Assembly: GCA_033558025.1 (NCBI GenBank) | Contig: JAUCEF010000006.1 | Location: 2,356,001 to 2,420,000 of the forward strand | Length of the DNA stretch: 64,000 bases | Direction of reading: 5' to 3' | DNA from: Phytophthora sp. 'mugwort' | Lineage: Eukaryota > Oomycota > Peronosporomycetes > Peronosporales > Peronosporaceae | In this document: piece after piece, positions 34,025-45,501 of the stretch | Layout: each line of letters begins with the position of its first letter | Position numbering within the stretch: position 1 is the stretch's first letter | The notes under the pieces: model-generated | Databases searched by the model: none | What the model saw: the letters and a program-made list of their open reading frames with translations, nothing else | What the model was told of the DNA's origin: nothing | Made by a program: the position numbers and the translations under genes

Positions 34025-36634
34025 ATGCTGCTCCGCTGTATGCGCCCCCTGCGCGCAGCGTCCAAAGCCACCGCCTCGCGCCGCTCCTCGCTGTTCTGGC
34101 GCAGCTTCGCGTCTGCGTCCACCAACTCGCTCGAGGCCTGCGTGCGCGAACGCAAGCTGCCGCCCTTCGAGCGATTGCAGCTGGCGGAGATCGAGCCGGC
34201 GGTCACCAAGGCCGCCGCCGCCTACACGCGCGACCTGCACGAGTTGGAGAAGAGGCTGCGCGCTTCCGGCAAGAACGTGCAGTTCGGGGATGTGGTGGAC
34301 CCACTGGAGGTGCAGGGTGACGCGCTGGGCCGCATATGGGGCATTGTTGGCCATCTCCTGAGCGTGCGCAACTCGGAGGCGCTGCGTGCCGTGCACGACA
34401 AACTGCAGCAGCTGGTGATCCAGACAGTCACCGAGGCATCTCAGAGCAAGACGCTGTACGACGCTTACCTTGCGGTACGTGACAGCGACGAGTGGAGCAA
34501 GCTTGAGCTGGCGCAGCAGCGTATCATCGAGCTCAGTCTGCGTAGCGCGACGCTCAGTGGCGTCGGATTGAAGGGCGAGGAGAAGAAAAAATTTAACAAG
34601 CTTAAACTGCGTGCTGCCGAATTGGTACAAAGGGGTAGAATTATATTCATTGCAGTGCGCTAGACCGATGGATGCTGACTTTACTGTGTGTGTGTTTGTC
34701 GATGACTGCAGGGCACCAAGTTCTCGTCCAACCTACTGGATGCTACGAAGGCATATTCGATCACAATCACCGCCAAGAATGAACTAGAGGGTCTGCCTCC
34801 TTCATTGCTGCAGATGTTTGCGCAGAGCGCTCGTGACGAGGGTCACTCGGAAGCCTCGTCTGAGAATGGACCGTGGCGTGTCACGCTGGACCCGCCATCT
34901 TATGTGCAGTTTATGAAATACGCGGCAAACCGATCTCTGCGGGAGACGCTCTACCGTGCGTATGCGACCCGCGCAAGTGGCGAGTCTTTCGATAACGAGG
35001 GTATCATTATTGAGCTGCTCGAGATCCGCCAGCAGCTTGCGAAGCTGCTTGGCTTCAACTCGTTTGCTGAGGTGAGCATCTCGAAGAAAATGGCACCAAG
35101 TGTAGAGGAGGTTGAAAAGATGCACAGCGACCTGCGTGAAAAATGCATTGCTATTGCCCATGAGGAAGTGAAGACTGTGGCCAAGTATGCGGAGCAGCAC
35201 GGACAGACGGCTCCCATGGCTCCCTGGGACCTTAGTTACTGGTACGTACATCGTGAGTTTGTAGCCTTGTACGGCTTACGCTGACTGCTATTGCTCTCCG
35301 TATTTTCCAACAGGTCGGAGAAGCTTAAAGCCGAGAAGTACTTGTTCACTGATGAAGAGATCAAACCCTACTTCCCACTCGAGCGCGTACGTCGTTTTAC
35401 GCAGATTTATCGGCTCACGATGCAGATGTCGTACGTTTATTTAATGCTGTTGTCCTGCAGGTACTCGATGGTCTGTTCTCGCTTACGTCGCGTTTATTCG
35501 GCGTGACAATCGAAGCAGCGGACGGCCAGGCCGAGGTCTGGACGCCGGATGTACGCTTCTTCAATGTGCGTAGTACCGAAGGCGACAAGGAGGTAGTTGC
35601 TCGGTTCTTCCTGGATCCGTATTCGCGCCCGAAGGAGAAGAATGGCGGTGCTTGGATGAACACGTGTGTGGATCGCAGCCGTCTGCTCGGCCCCAAGGAG
35701 GACGGTGGCAAGCGCATTCCCGTGGCCTACATCATCTGCAATCAGTCGCCACCTGTGGACGAGACGCCAAGTCTCATGACATTCCGCGAGGTGGAGACGA
35801 TCTTCCACGAGTTTGGCCACGGACTACAACACATGCTGACGCAGATGGAGTACGGTGATGTGGCGGGCATTAACGGCATCGAATGGGACGCCGTCGAGAT
35901 CCCGTCGCAAATGATGGAGAACTTCTGCTACGATAAAGGTGTGTACACAGCGGTATACCGCGTACTCCCTATTGTGTAATCTAACCTTGGTGTCTACCAT
36001 GCTGATACTTTGATCCATAGACACGATCGCGGCGATTAGCGGGCACTATAAGACGGGCGAGTCGCTACCGGACGAACTGTTTGAGAAGCTCAAGGCGGCG
36101 CGCAACTACATGGTGGCCACAGGTATGCTGCGTCAGCTGGGCTTCGGCGCGCTAGACATGTATCTACACTCGCATTACTCGCCGTCGCAGGAGCCACTGT
36201 TCACGGCGCAACAGCGTCTGCTGGGCGAGTTCGCGGTGCTTAGCCCGCTGGAGGAGGACCGGTTTCTATGCTCGTTCGCACACATTTTCGCGGGTGGCTA
36301 TGCTGCGGGCTATTACAGGTACAAAATGCACGCGTTAACCGTAGACGTGCCGTATCTTGACGTGTGGGCACAGAACTGACTCGGAACTGTGTGCATTGTG
36401 GACTCGTGAAGCTACAAGTGGGCCGAGATCCTATCGTGCGATGCCTACGGTGCCTTCGAGGAGGCCGCCAAGGAGAGTCCCGAGGCCGCGGCGCGCGTTG
36501 GCCGCAAGTTCCGCGACACGATCCTGGCGCGCGGCGGTGGCCAGCATCCAGAACATGTGTTCGAGGCCTTCCGTGGGCGCAAGCCGTCCATAGTGCCTCT
36601 GCTCACGCAGTACGGCCTGGCCACAAGTAACTAG
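34025..36634 (+). CDS. Oligopeptidase A-like M3 metallopeptidase, probably mitochondrial
   Basis: A zinc metallopeptidase of the thimet-oligopeptidase/oligopeptidase A family, which clears short peptides such as cleaved targeting sequences. Six exons: 34025-34624, 34712-35241, 35314-35386, 35461-35938, 36021-36318, 36412-36634; 733 residues, and all junctions keep frame. The zinc site HEFGH is at 517-521, with the third-ligand region [14 protein letters not shown] downstream. The splice choices restore family blocks such as [13 protein letters not shown] and [10 protein letters not shown]. The first 30 residues ([20 protein letters not shown]) are Arg/Ser/Ala-rich with no acidic residue, fitting a mitochondrial presequence. 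Length and motif order are as usual for the family, and no defect is seen. Start chosen as the first in-frame ATG. Confidence 0.92.
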
Positions 36635-38229
36635 AAATAAGCTTGGCAACGTGATTGAACATGAAGCCTTCGGGTTGAACATGAAGTGGCAAAAGTATCC
36701 ATTCCTGCATAGACCGACTATCGACAATAAATAAGGACCGCTGCTTGGCGAAGCGGCACAATATGTGGCTAGCGATCGTCGCCGCGTTAAACGCTTCGCG
36801 CAGCCGTCATGATGGCTTCGCGGCGGTATGCAAAACCCAAGTCAATTGCCATCCCGCGCGCCGGTTGTTGGTCATGATGATCCTGTTGCCGCAGAAAGAA
36901 CCCCTGGAGGGCTCAGATGCCCATCTCTCTCACCCGACAGCTTCAACACCACATACATAAGGTTTGGCAGGTTCTTTGACATAGAACCAGCAGGCGAAAT
37001 GGGCACGGAAACCATGCAACCTTGCGCATTCATGCGACAGCGAGGGACCCATTTGTTTTTATTCGTGTTGAATGGGCCAAATTGGAGCTAATTGGCGTCG
37101 GTTTCTCGCGTCTCGACTTGCTACGTAGCAAACCAACAGCAAAGTATTCAACTGCGCAAGCACACGCAATAATGATTTTGCAGTACGTGGTAGTTACCTC
37201 CATCAGCGCTGCATAGACGCCAAACAACCCGAATGGTGGCTTTTGGTAATTGGCCTAGCGTTAGATTGTTAGTATTAGTATCTCCTCAAAACGAAGGATG
37301 TCCAGCAATAACTATACTCTGCCGAAGAGCGGCCTTAATGGTTCGGCGTACGGCCTGGACCACTTGAGCAAAACCGAAGTGCTTGCTAATTTGTTCGCAC
37401 CAGGTGCCAAGTTGACCTGGCATTCCACCTATTATCGGCTTGTCCTCTGCGTCACCGATGTATAACAAGCCGAGCACCATAGACGTATCAGCAGTATGTC
37501 AGCCAAAATACGGACATCTCAAGGCGCATTCAAATTTTCCGACTATCACTTTCCAGCAGTTTTGAGTGCACGATTCCAGTAGGTCCAAGTGATGACAATG
37601 CAGACAGCTCAGAACTTGGTTGCAGCCAATTTTCGATTTTATTGGGCAGATCAGCGTTCATGGACTGTGATTTTAACGTCACCGACGTACACCATTTTAG
37701 CTTCGCGGTATCATAAATTCTCAGCTGAAGGCGCGCGTTTTGAAGATGCTAGCAAGCATGTAGATAAAAGATGAAGTCAAAGGGCTTCAGCTTAATGCAG
37801 TTTATGGTTGTACGTTAGTGCCTTATTTATTAACGACAAGACACACTGCTCGGTCTCCTGACGCCGCAAAAAATAAATGGGCTGTCAAAATGGGCTCTTT
37901 TGTCAGACCGGCGATCGCGTAGTGGACGGAAACGGGACGTACGTTGAAGAGACCAATTTGAAGTCTGGAATATCGAATTTCAGAGGTCGACGACCGGAAA
38001 CGCAGAACGCGCGTGCACGTGCAGCAATCAACTGCGCGCAAGTCACAACACAGGTATCCCTCATTATCCAAACAGAAGCTTGAGTGTGAAGTGAGTCGGA
38101 AAAATCTGCCACCCGCGCTATAATTCATCGAGCACCGGAAGACATCAGCACTCCTCAACAACCCCAGAAGCAAGCAATTATCAGACCACAAGTCGCTCCC
38201 ATCCCCACACATAAAACTTCAACACCAGC
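36635..38229. other. Long intergenic region with no supported gene
   Basis: About 1.6 kb. Open stretches on both strands are short. Two minus-strand stretches (near 37480 and 37695) begin with similar LYIGDA / VYVGDV peptides, which could be faint remains of a reverse-transcriptase gene, but this is too weak to annotate. Confidence 0.35.
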
Positions 38230-39456
38230 ATGCTCACGTCCTCGCTGCCGTCCCCCACGGTGCCCACCATGTCGTCGCGTCTGGCCCACCTTAACTCATT
38301 CGTGGTGTTGACCAAGAAGTCATCAAGCCGCCGACTGTCGCGCCGCCGCAGCAGTATCGCTAGCAGTTCGTGCTCCACGGCCAGTAACACCAGCGACGAC
38401 GAGTCGGACACCTCGGATTTCGAGCCTGAGGACTGCTGTCTCGTGTACGAGTCATACGCTGCCGTGGCTAAGCGCAGCAATGCTCCCGCCAGCGTCCGCT
38501 GGAGCGACCTGCAGCGCTCGTCGAACACGGCCGAGCTCGCCGACCTGCTGTCCGCGCTGCGCCTCAAGCGCCGCCACACGCGCAACGGCGAGGCGCTGGA
38601 GCTCGCGGCCCTCGAGCTCTGCTTCGAGTTTCTCACGCTAGAGGAGCTACAGAACGCCGCACAGGTCTGCACGGCCTTCCACGACGTCGTTACGGCCTCA
38701 GAGATGCTGCTCACGGGTCTGTATAGCCGCCAATGGCGCGCCACGATGCTTCCGGAGACGTATGTCGCGCTGCCCTACCGCGACCAGCTCGCGCTTTGCG
38801 CTGCTCGCCGCTCGGACGCTGCTTATGAGCTATCGACACGTAGCACAGTGACCCACTTGCCTGACGGGAAGTACCGCGTCGTGAACAACTCGATGCTGCG
38901 CAACTTCGACAAGGGCGCCGTGGACTCGATCCGCGGCACCGCGAAGCTGCCCATTCTCTCATGCGCGCGCGCTCTACACAAGAATATCTCATACTACGAG
39001 GTGAGCCTGAAAGGCTGCGGAAGCGTGGGTCTCGCGTCCCTCTCCGACGCGGCGACCCGGAACGCGTACGGCTTTGGCTCGGGAGAGCACGTGGGCTGGA
39101 AGGGCGTGTCCTACGCTTACCACGGCAACGACGGCGACTTCGTGTTTAACGATGGCGCCAAGCCGTACGGTGGCGAGTGGGGCGCCTTCGGTCCGTCGTG
39201 GGGCCGAGCTTCGGCTCAGCTCGGAAACCAGGAGGAGAACGCGCTCATGTTCACCGTTGGCTGTGGTCTGGACGCAGACAAGCGCCGGGTTTTCTTCACC
39301 TTAAACGGTGAAATGGTCGGAGTGGCAACCACAACGGTGCTGCCCGGTGACTACTCTGCTGCTGTGTCGCTCCACGCGTTTGGCGACGAAGCTGTGCTCA
39401 ATGGCGGCGCGGCTCCGTTCGTCTTTGACATCGAGGGTTTCTGTGCAAGTCCTTAA
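38230..39456 (+). CDS. F-box and SPRY (B30.2) domain protein
   Basis: 408 residues, single exon, ATG at 38230. A Ser-rich N-terminus (about 1-75) is followed by an F-box-like segment (about 130-185: LEELQNAAQVCTAFHDVV). The C-terminal half (about 240-400) is a SPRY domain like that of FBXO45/RanBPM proteins: SYYEVSLKGCGSVGLASLSD, then HVGWKGVSYAYHGNDGDFVF, then VGCGLDADKRRVFFTLNGE. By family analogy it would be the substrate-binding subunit of an SCF-type ubiquitin ligase, with SPRY choosing the target; the F-box itself is a weaker match than the SPRY domain. The stop codon sits inside a long hairpin (separate entry). Confidence 0.8.
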   Translation: MLTSSLPSPTVPTMSSRLAHLNSFVVLTKKSSSRRLSRRRSSIASSSCSTASNTSDDESDTSDFEPEDCCLVYESYAAVAKRSNAPASVRWSDLQRSSNTAELADLLSALRLKRRHTRNGEALELAALELCFEFLTLEELQNAAQVCTAFHDVVTASEMLLTGLYSRQWRATMLPETYVALPYRDQLALCAARRSDAAYELSTRSTVTHLPDGKYRVVNNSMLRNFDKGAVDSIRGTAKLPILSCARALHKNISYYEVSLKGCGSVGLASLSDAATRNAYGFGSGEHVGWKGVSYAYHGNDGDFVFNDGAKPYGGEWGAFGPSWGRASAQLGNQEENALMFTVGCGLDADKRRVFFTLNGEMVGVATTTVLPGDYSAAVSLHAFGDEAVLNGGAAPFVFDIEGFCASP

Positions 39457-39497
39457 CTCGTTTCCGCCCGGATTCGAGTTAAGGGCTTGCACAGAGG
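39438..39497 (+). repeat. 21-bp hairpin spanning the F-box/SPRY stop codon
   Basis: The arms 39440-39460 and 39475-39495 are reverse complements over 21 positions with one T/G pair (a U-G wobble in RNA) and a 14-base loop. Two further U-G pairs could extend it. The TAA stop at 39454-39456 lies in the left arm. Confidence 0.9.
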
Positions 39498-39771
39498 AGT
39501 TCAACTAAGTACCCCCCGTCGATCCCCATGCCGCCGTCAGTCGGCCGCTTTCGTCAACTTTTTAACCTGCATGCGTGCCATCTATTTCATTTTATTCTGC
39601 TCGCGGCGTGTTTAGGTAGCAATCCGCGTGCATCGGTGGCAGATTCAGAGCCACATTCACTCGAAAACTGACCCGAGAAATTAATTTAAATTATCTCGTG
39701 ATTAATGTCCTTCCATCAAGTGCTTTTTCACTTTATGTATTTTAAAGGGATCTTCTTACTACTCGAAAGGG

Positions 39772-42700
39772 TTAAATACCTGCAACTTGTTGCACTTCTT
39801 CCGACGAGGTGTCAGCACTTGTTGCCGTAGCAATGAATCCACCTTGAGCATACACTTCGGACGAGATACCAAGCTCCGCAGGCTTCACAGGCGATTCACC
39901 TTCGCTATCCAAACTTGTCTGACTGATCTCTCGATCTGTAGGAGACGTCATGGGCGACCCGAAGCGCATAAACACTTTCATGGCCGACGACGCTGTCGAC
40001 GCAGCCGAAACGAGTGAGGAAGGCCGAGCGTCACCCAAACGTTGGGTTGAGATTCGACGTGCTGTCCGGTTGATCTTCTTGGATGCCTCTGCGATAGCAT
40101 CGTCAATAAGACGCATCCACTCCGCCTTGGAGGTCGCGGTGTCGGCAAAAACAACGAAGGATTTGACTGGATTTTGGAGTTGGAAAGCGTGTTTCGATAG
40201 GACCCCGTCCGGGATGTTCGAAATGCGCGTGAGTTTGAGGCGTAGCGAGTTGTGCGGACTCCACCTTCCAGTCATGCTCTTGTCAGCGTACAGCAGTTGG
40301 TCGTTAAAGAGGAAAAAGCGGTACAGCTGGTTGCGCGAGCGGCACTTCTTCGTGAGGTCGCCCTCGTGGATGAAAGTAGTCGAGTTCTTAAGGTACCAGT
40401 GAGCCCGATGAATCCGCTGCACGACCGAGTCAAGCTTCTCGGTTTTTTGCCGCACTTGAAGCGTCTCTTTCATGTCGTTCACGAGCAGATGAATGTCGCC
40501 CATGGCTTTCCACGGATCATCGCTAGCAGCAGCAGCTTCAATGGTCCGAGTCCACTCGTACTTGGTGTCTTGTGGGATCGTTTTGCTGCTATTGTCTGTG
40601 GCATCTTCTTCACTATCCTCTAAGACAGTGTTATCTAGCGAGTCTTGCACTTTTCTCAATAAACTGCAAAACGCCTGGCGCTCCACGGGCATGCTCAAAA
40701 ACAAGCACGTTGAGATACAGAACCGCAACAAGTCAAGGCACTGCATTCTCGTCGACAGATCCGACTGACTGTCGCACAAAATACTGGTCGATAGAGTGAG
40801 TAGAGAGAACCACACACGCTCGAACAGGATCTTAATCAAGTCGGGGCTGATGGGTGTGTCAACACCGACAAACTGGAACGTGTTGTACGCGTGCGAGAGG
40901 TCTTTCATCAGCTCTTCGGATTGAGCAACAGCCTTGGCGAGTCCACCACGGAATTTCTCATTTTCCACGTCTGCCGCCGTGACGCTGGCTTCGCGGGACG
41001 CTTTCGGGATAACACGACTGCCTTTAATGTGCATCGGGTTATGCGCAATGTCGTCGTAAATCTCCTCGAGAAAGCGTTTGGCAAGATCGTTCCCGTTGTC
41101 AATGCCTCGATTATTCTTGACAAACTGTTCCTTAGACATTTTGTTCTTTTTCACCTGCGGGTTGTGCAAATCGGTATTCAACATAATAATCGAATACGCA
41201 ATGATCATGGCCGTGTCGGCAGAGGAGAAGGCTGTAGGTGCGTCGTCCCAATAGCATTGCGCGAAGGCCTCAACCATGCGCTCAATCTTTTGTGCTTCTC
41301 CTGGGAGACGGAAGCCTCCGTTGGTCAGAAAATGCCTCAGAGACTCGACGAGTGTCATTCCCTTGAACGAGATCGCCCGCACATACGTCAGTCGGACTTG
41401 GACTTTAAAGTCTTCGTCGCCTTCGCCCAGATAGTCTCCGATTTCAGCCTCGTCAAAGAAGTCGTGGTATATCCGTAAGAAGGACGTTATACTTCGTGGC
41501 GTGTCCTTAATGAAATTCATAGCCACTAAATATTCCAATGCCTTTTTCAAGCTCTTGGATGATGCGAGTTCCATCGCACGCTTTAGCAGCTGCTGGTTGT
41601 GTTTCTGGAGCTCGTTTCGCATCCGAACGGAGATGTTGCCGCCATATTTGCGACTTGCTTGACGTTTCAACTCCGGGTGGTGAGGCTTAATCTCTGTTGG
41701 AGAGCTTGGCTGACTTGATAAAGTGATGTCATTTGAGTTTCCATTAGGTAAAAGGAACGAATCCTTCATTGGAGATGTCTCTTCACCCGATTCATCTTGC
41801 TCCCAGCCTCCATTGTCCATTGAAAGCTTTCGAGTGCGCTGGTCCCGGCTGATAAGATGGGCGTGGCCACTAGCGTCCATCACACTACGAGCCATGGCTA
41901 AGATGGTACTGATCGCTTGGCTTTGCAGCTCCAAGGCAGTGTCGTCCCCATCATCAGCATTTACCAGGTGACCACCGTTGCCTTCTCCTATCGAGCCTAA
42001 CGTGGAGCACAAATGCTCAAAGATTTTCCACTGCTGAATGCGATCGAGATCAAAGTTCAGAAAAATCTCCACGACATTGTGCGGAAGCTGTAGCCAATTT
42101 GTCATTTCGTGCATGATTTCCAGTTGGTGGTTCTTCGCGCAAGGAACTGTGGCCCGTAGAATCCGAAGCAGCACGTGCTCAAACATTAGCGCCAGCTCCA
42201 CTTTGAGATACCGTCGATAATGGTTCCATAACGTCGCCACTAACGTGAGATTTGCTCGAAAGACGTCTGATACCCAAGTGAGCGCGGTGGAGTTTAGCGT
42301 TGAGAGCACAAACCTTCGCACTACTTGGCCAAAGACCCGCTGCTCACGAGCTCGTGTCCCAGCCGCAAGAAGTGTCTGGTTAAGAGCGCGAAGAGAACTC
42401 ACACTGGAAAAGCACTGGTCGCTTTCAGTTGCTGTCTCACTGAGGCCTACCAATTTGCGGTTAACAGCTCTGCTGAACGTCACCACGAGCTGAAGGGCGT
42501 TTCTTTCGGCCTAGTTAAATCACACGAGTTAGCACTTTAAAGCTCGTTTACTGGAAATGCAATGGAAAACGCACCACGGAGTTGGCGAAATTATTCATTG
42601 CTGCCGAAATGTCTTGACAAAAGGTGAGTGACTGAATTGATAAATGGCTCTGCATCACAAAATACCGAAAGTGAGACAAAACACAGTATCGACAGGTATA

Positions 42701-44941
42701 CGGTATACGTTTACCTTGAACACGCCCAACATATTGTCAGTAATGGTTGCAATTTCCGCGCCTGTACTAATATCGTCAATGAGGTCCACAACTAACACGT
42801 GAGCCAAGGCTTCCGATGATTCCTCGAGTTTCGAATCGTCCTTCTCAATGACAGCTGTGGGTGCCGTATTGATCAAAGCGGCTTCGTAAGCGCACATAAT
42901 TTTTGAGATCAATTCGTCTTCGAAAGACTTGGCGAGGGAACCGTCAAAGTCTCCGATAAAAGTTAAAGCTGTCAGTATTGCGTGAAGCACAAAGGGATCA
43001 AATCCTTTCGCGCACTTGCGAATGACCTTGGCAAAAGAAAAAAATGAAAGAATACCGAGGTAAGTCGATCGATGGATAAAATGTGGTAACATGATGTATG
43101 ATACCTTTTGAAAAAATTCGAGCGCCGGCTCAAAACGAGATTTAACCCCTTGCTGACAGACCGAAGTGACTGCATCGATCGCCACCTCAAGTCGACATAG
43201 TTCAGATCCAGGACAGTCAAATACGCCTTCCTCAAGGCAGTAAGTAAGGCCTATTACGGCGGCTTCGGCCGCATTTCCTTGACGAGTGTAGCACGCCAAC
43301 AGCAGAGGGTACATATAATACTCGATTGTGTCCTTCCAACCAATATGTTTTGCTTGGTGAAATGCACACAGCGCGTAGGTTAGTCTATCATGTGTAGTAT
43401 CAGAGGCTACAGACAACGAACATTTTAGACTAGTCGAGGCACCTGCTTGTGGGGAGCTAGGAGCCACTATCAACTCCTGTTCTCGCACTTCTGTTGCTTT
43501 CAAAGCAAATGCAGACCTTAACTGCTGCAATTTGCCGGGTGTAGATGGAGCTGTGGGTGGTGAACGAGCTCGCTCGAGTACTTGAGGAGGGGTGACCGAG
43601 GCAAAAAGCCACATTTTGTGTAGGTCACTAATGCTAGCCACCTGAGCGTACAAGAAGAGGTCAGTAGTGTTGGTTGAGCAGGAAAATATTAAGTTTAGAT
43701 GCACCTTCTTCTTGTAGCCGAGGAAAACTTCTGTGCCACCTGAAGTCGAATTGAGATCAGCGACGTGACCTAGCGGAGATTTGTCCACTTTCATGTAGCT
43801 AAATACACGGATATTTTCCTGTTAGCTCCGACACCTAACAGCAATTTGTTTTACTATTCCTTACCCGTATGGAAGAGTTTCATTTTTCCTCGGGAACATC
43901 ACAACCAAATCGACGATCGCAGAGGTAGCGGAGCGCTTAAAGCAGAGGTAGATCTTCTCCCCTTGTGTCCCCTGGTTTAAAGCGTACTATAGTCAGATTT
44001 TGAGTAATAACGGTAGAATCGTTAAACTACCACCTTGATTTACCGTATTGATATTTGCCGGAACGCCACGCCTCCGCACCACTTCATAGTCACTAGGAAC
44101 GAACTCTTCTCGCTCGGGAAAAACAGCAATTATTTCGCTAATTGGAGCCTTCCCAGAGGACTGATCTTTGCTTTGACACAAATAGATAAATGTCCCTCGT
44201 CCGCCTTTGTTCAGATCAGCTCGCTGGCCACTTGGAGATCGTTCTAACTGCATGAGCGGATAGCGTATGTTAACCAAACGAAGAAAACTACAAGAAATTG
44301 TCATTGATGTAGCTGTACCTTGGTAAACCCCTCCGGAATGGGGTCTCCTCTGAAAATCACCGTAATCTCCGTAATGGGATCTTCGTTTCCATCAATAATC
44401 TTCCATCGCGGCATTTCCCCTATAGGGGTACTAGATCAATAGGTGCATTAGCCATAACACCCAAAACGTAGCGTATAGAGGAAGGGTATTACCTGTCATA
44501 GCTCGGACGTCGATTCATCCTAGATTTACCTAACGCCATCAGCCGTTCCTGCGGACTTCTCGGTGGGGAAAAGTTTACAGTAGCTTTCTCATTTACAACT
44601 TGGCCACCGTCATCAAGATCATTCGTAGCGTTACTGCTGCACTGCTGGCGGTGAGCAAGACTCTTTGCTGCGGTGACCCGATCCATTCTTGCCAATGTTT
44701 CTCGGCAGATCTCTCGGAGACATGCGAGCTCGTCGTCGTCCTCTGCCGTCTGGTCCAAAATGGTGTTGATTCCGCTCCGTAGTGCCGCCTCATGTAGCAT
44801 TTCCACAGGTGGTGTGACGATCCCTCCTACCCCAGCACTGACCGCTCCAACGTCAGCGCCTGGAGATTCATCATTCAGAACAGCCAGCTCCATTTCCAAG
44901 GCCAACATGCGCGGCTGGCTCTCGCTCAGTACGTCCGCCAT
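39772..44941 (-). CDS. Arf guanine-nucleotide exchange factor with N-terminal MABP domain (MABP-DCB-HUS-Sec7-PH)
   Basis: Nine exons: 44493-44941, 44319-44430, 44044-44247, 43865-43971, 43705-43798, 43105-43641, 42715-43026, 42575-42649 and 39772-42489 give 1535 residues with every junction in phase. Residues 1-150 are disordered. About 155-325 is a MABP beta-prism: three repeats of the pattern P-I-x-E-I...P-x-G/D-Y...ADLN-x-G...IYLC. About 400-630 looks like a DCB domain (YPLLLACYTRQGNAAEAAVIG). About 690-800 resembles the HUS region (VVEIFLNFDLD). Sec7 spans about 928-1114 with the catalytic Glu in FRLPGEAQK (about 1028). A PH domain (about 1346-1456) follows. DCB-HUS-Sec7 is the BIG/GBF plan for activating Arf GTPases at Golgi and endosomes. 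MABP domains bind acidic membranes in MVB12 and DENND4 proteins. Two introns (43642-43704, 43027-43104) are in frame and inferred from sequence context only. Confidence 0.8.
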
Positions 44942-45501
44942 GATTCGTAGTTCGACCGCCTCTGTGTCCGTCCAAACTCATGCAAACCCCTGCGGTCGCC
45001 TATATTTACAGAATCGCTGCGTCTCAGAGGGTTCCGTTACGCAGATAAGGATACACAAGTCCAGAATGGCACAACTGCCAGTGTGAGTTGAGATGGCGTT
45101 GGGCTTGCTTTGCCATTTCAGGATGAAATAGTCAAGCTTTCACAGCACCAAAAGCGATGCCGGGCCATGCAAATGCACCTACACATTCTCTAAACTAAGC
45201 TCTACTTGTTTTAGGAGTTTGCCAATCGCGTGTATACACGTCTTAGCAAGGCGTTACAGTATACCTTATCACAGCGTGATACCATATTACTGTTTTTAAG
45301 TATCCATTGTGCCATAAGTGGTTTCAATGCTTCTTTTGGAATTCCATTATGACACATGTGGTTTTAATACCTCCAAAAGAAGTATTGAAAAAGAAAATAA
45401 GTATTGAAACCACTTGTGGCACATGGAAATTTCAACTTACCCATCGAGAGTGATGGTCTGGATGCTATTATGAACAAAGGTTTCAGCGCCGGCGCATTAG
45501 G
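44942..45501. promoter_or_regulatory. Divergent promoter region between two large genes
   Basis: 560 bp separate the ATG codons of the MABP Arf-GEF (-) and the FN3/TPR/WD40/LysM gene (+). It must hold both promoters and also carries a palindromic element (next entry). No core motif is clear. Confidence 0.5.
45301..45430. repeat. MITE-like palindromic element
   Basis: A motif CCATTGTGCCATAAGTGGTT at 45304 recurs, diverged, at 45344 and in reverse complement at about 45403-45427. CAATGCTTCTTTTGGA (about 45325) pairs with TCCAAAAGAAGTATTG (about 45372). Together these make a nested hairpin of about 130 bp, like a small non-autonomous transposon. Confidence 0.65.

Noticed and set aside
37286..37774. 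Reverse-transcriptase remnants
   Set aside because: Only two short YIGDA/YVGDV-like peptides; too little to support a retrotransposon call.
42655..43794. A separate gene upstream of the Sec7 gene
   Set aside because: Its ends are good splice sites in phase with exons on both sides (donor at 42714, acceptor at 43799), and its content (end of MABP, DCB-like) fits the N-terminal half of the Arf-GEF.
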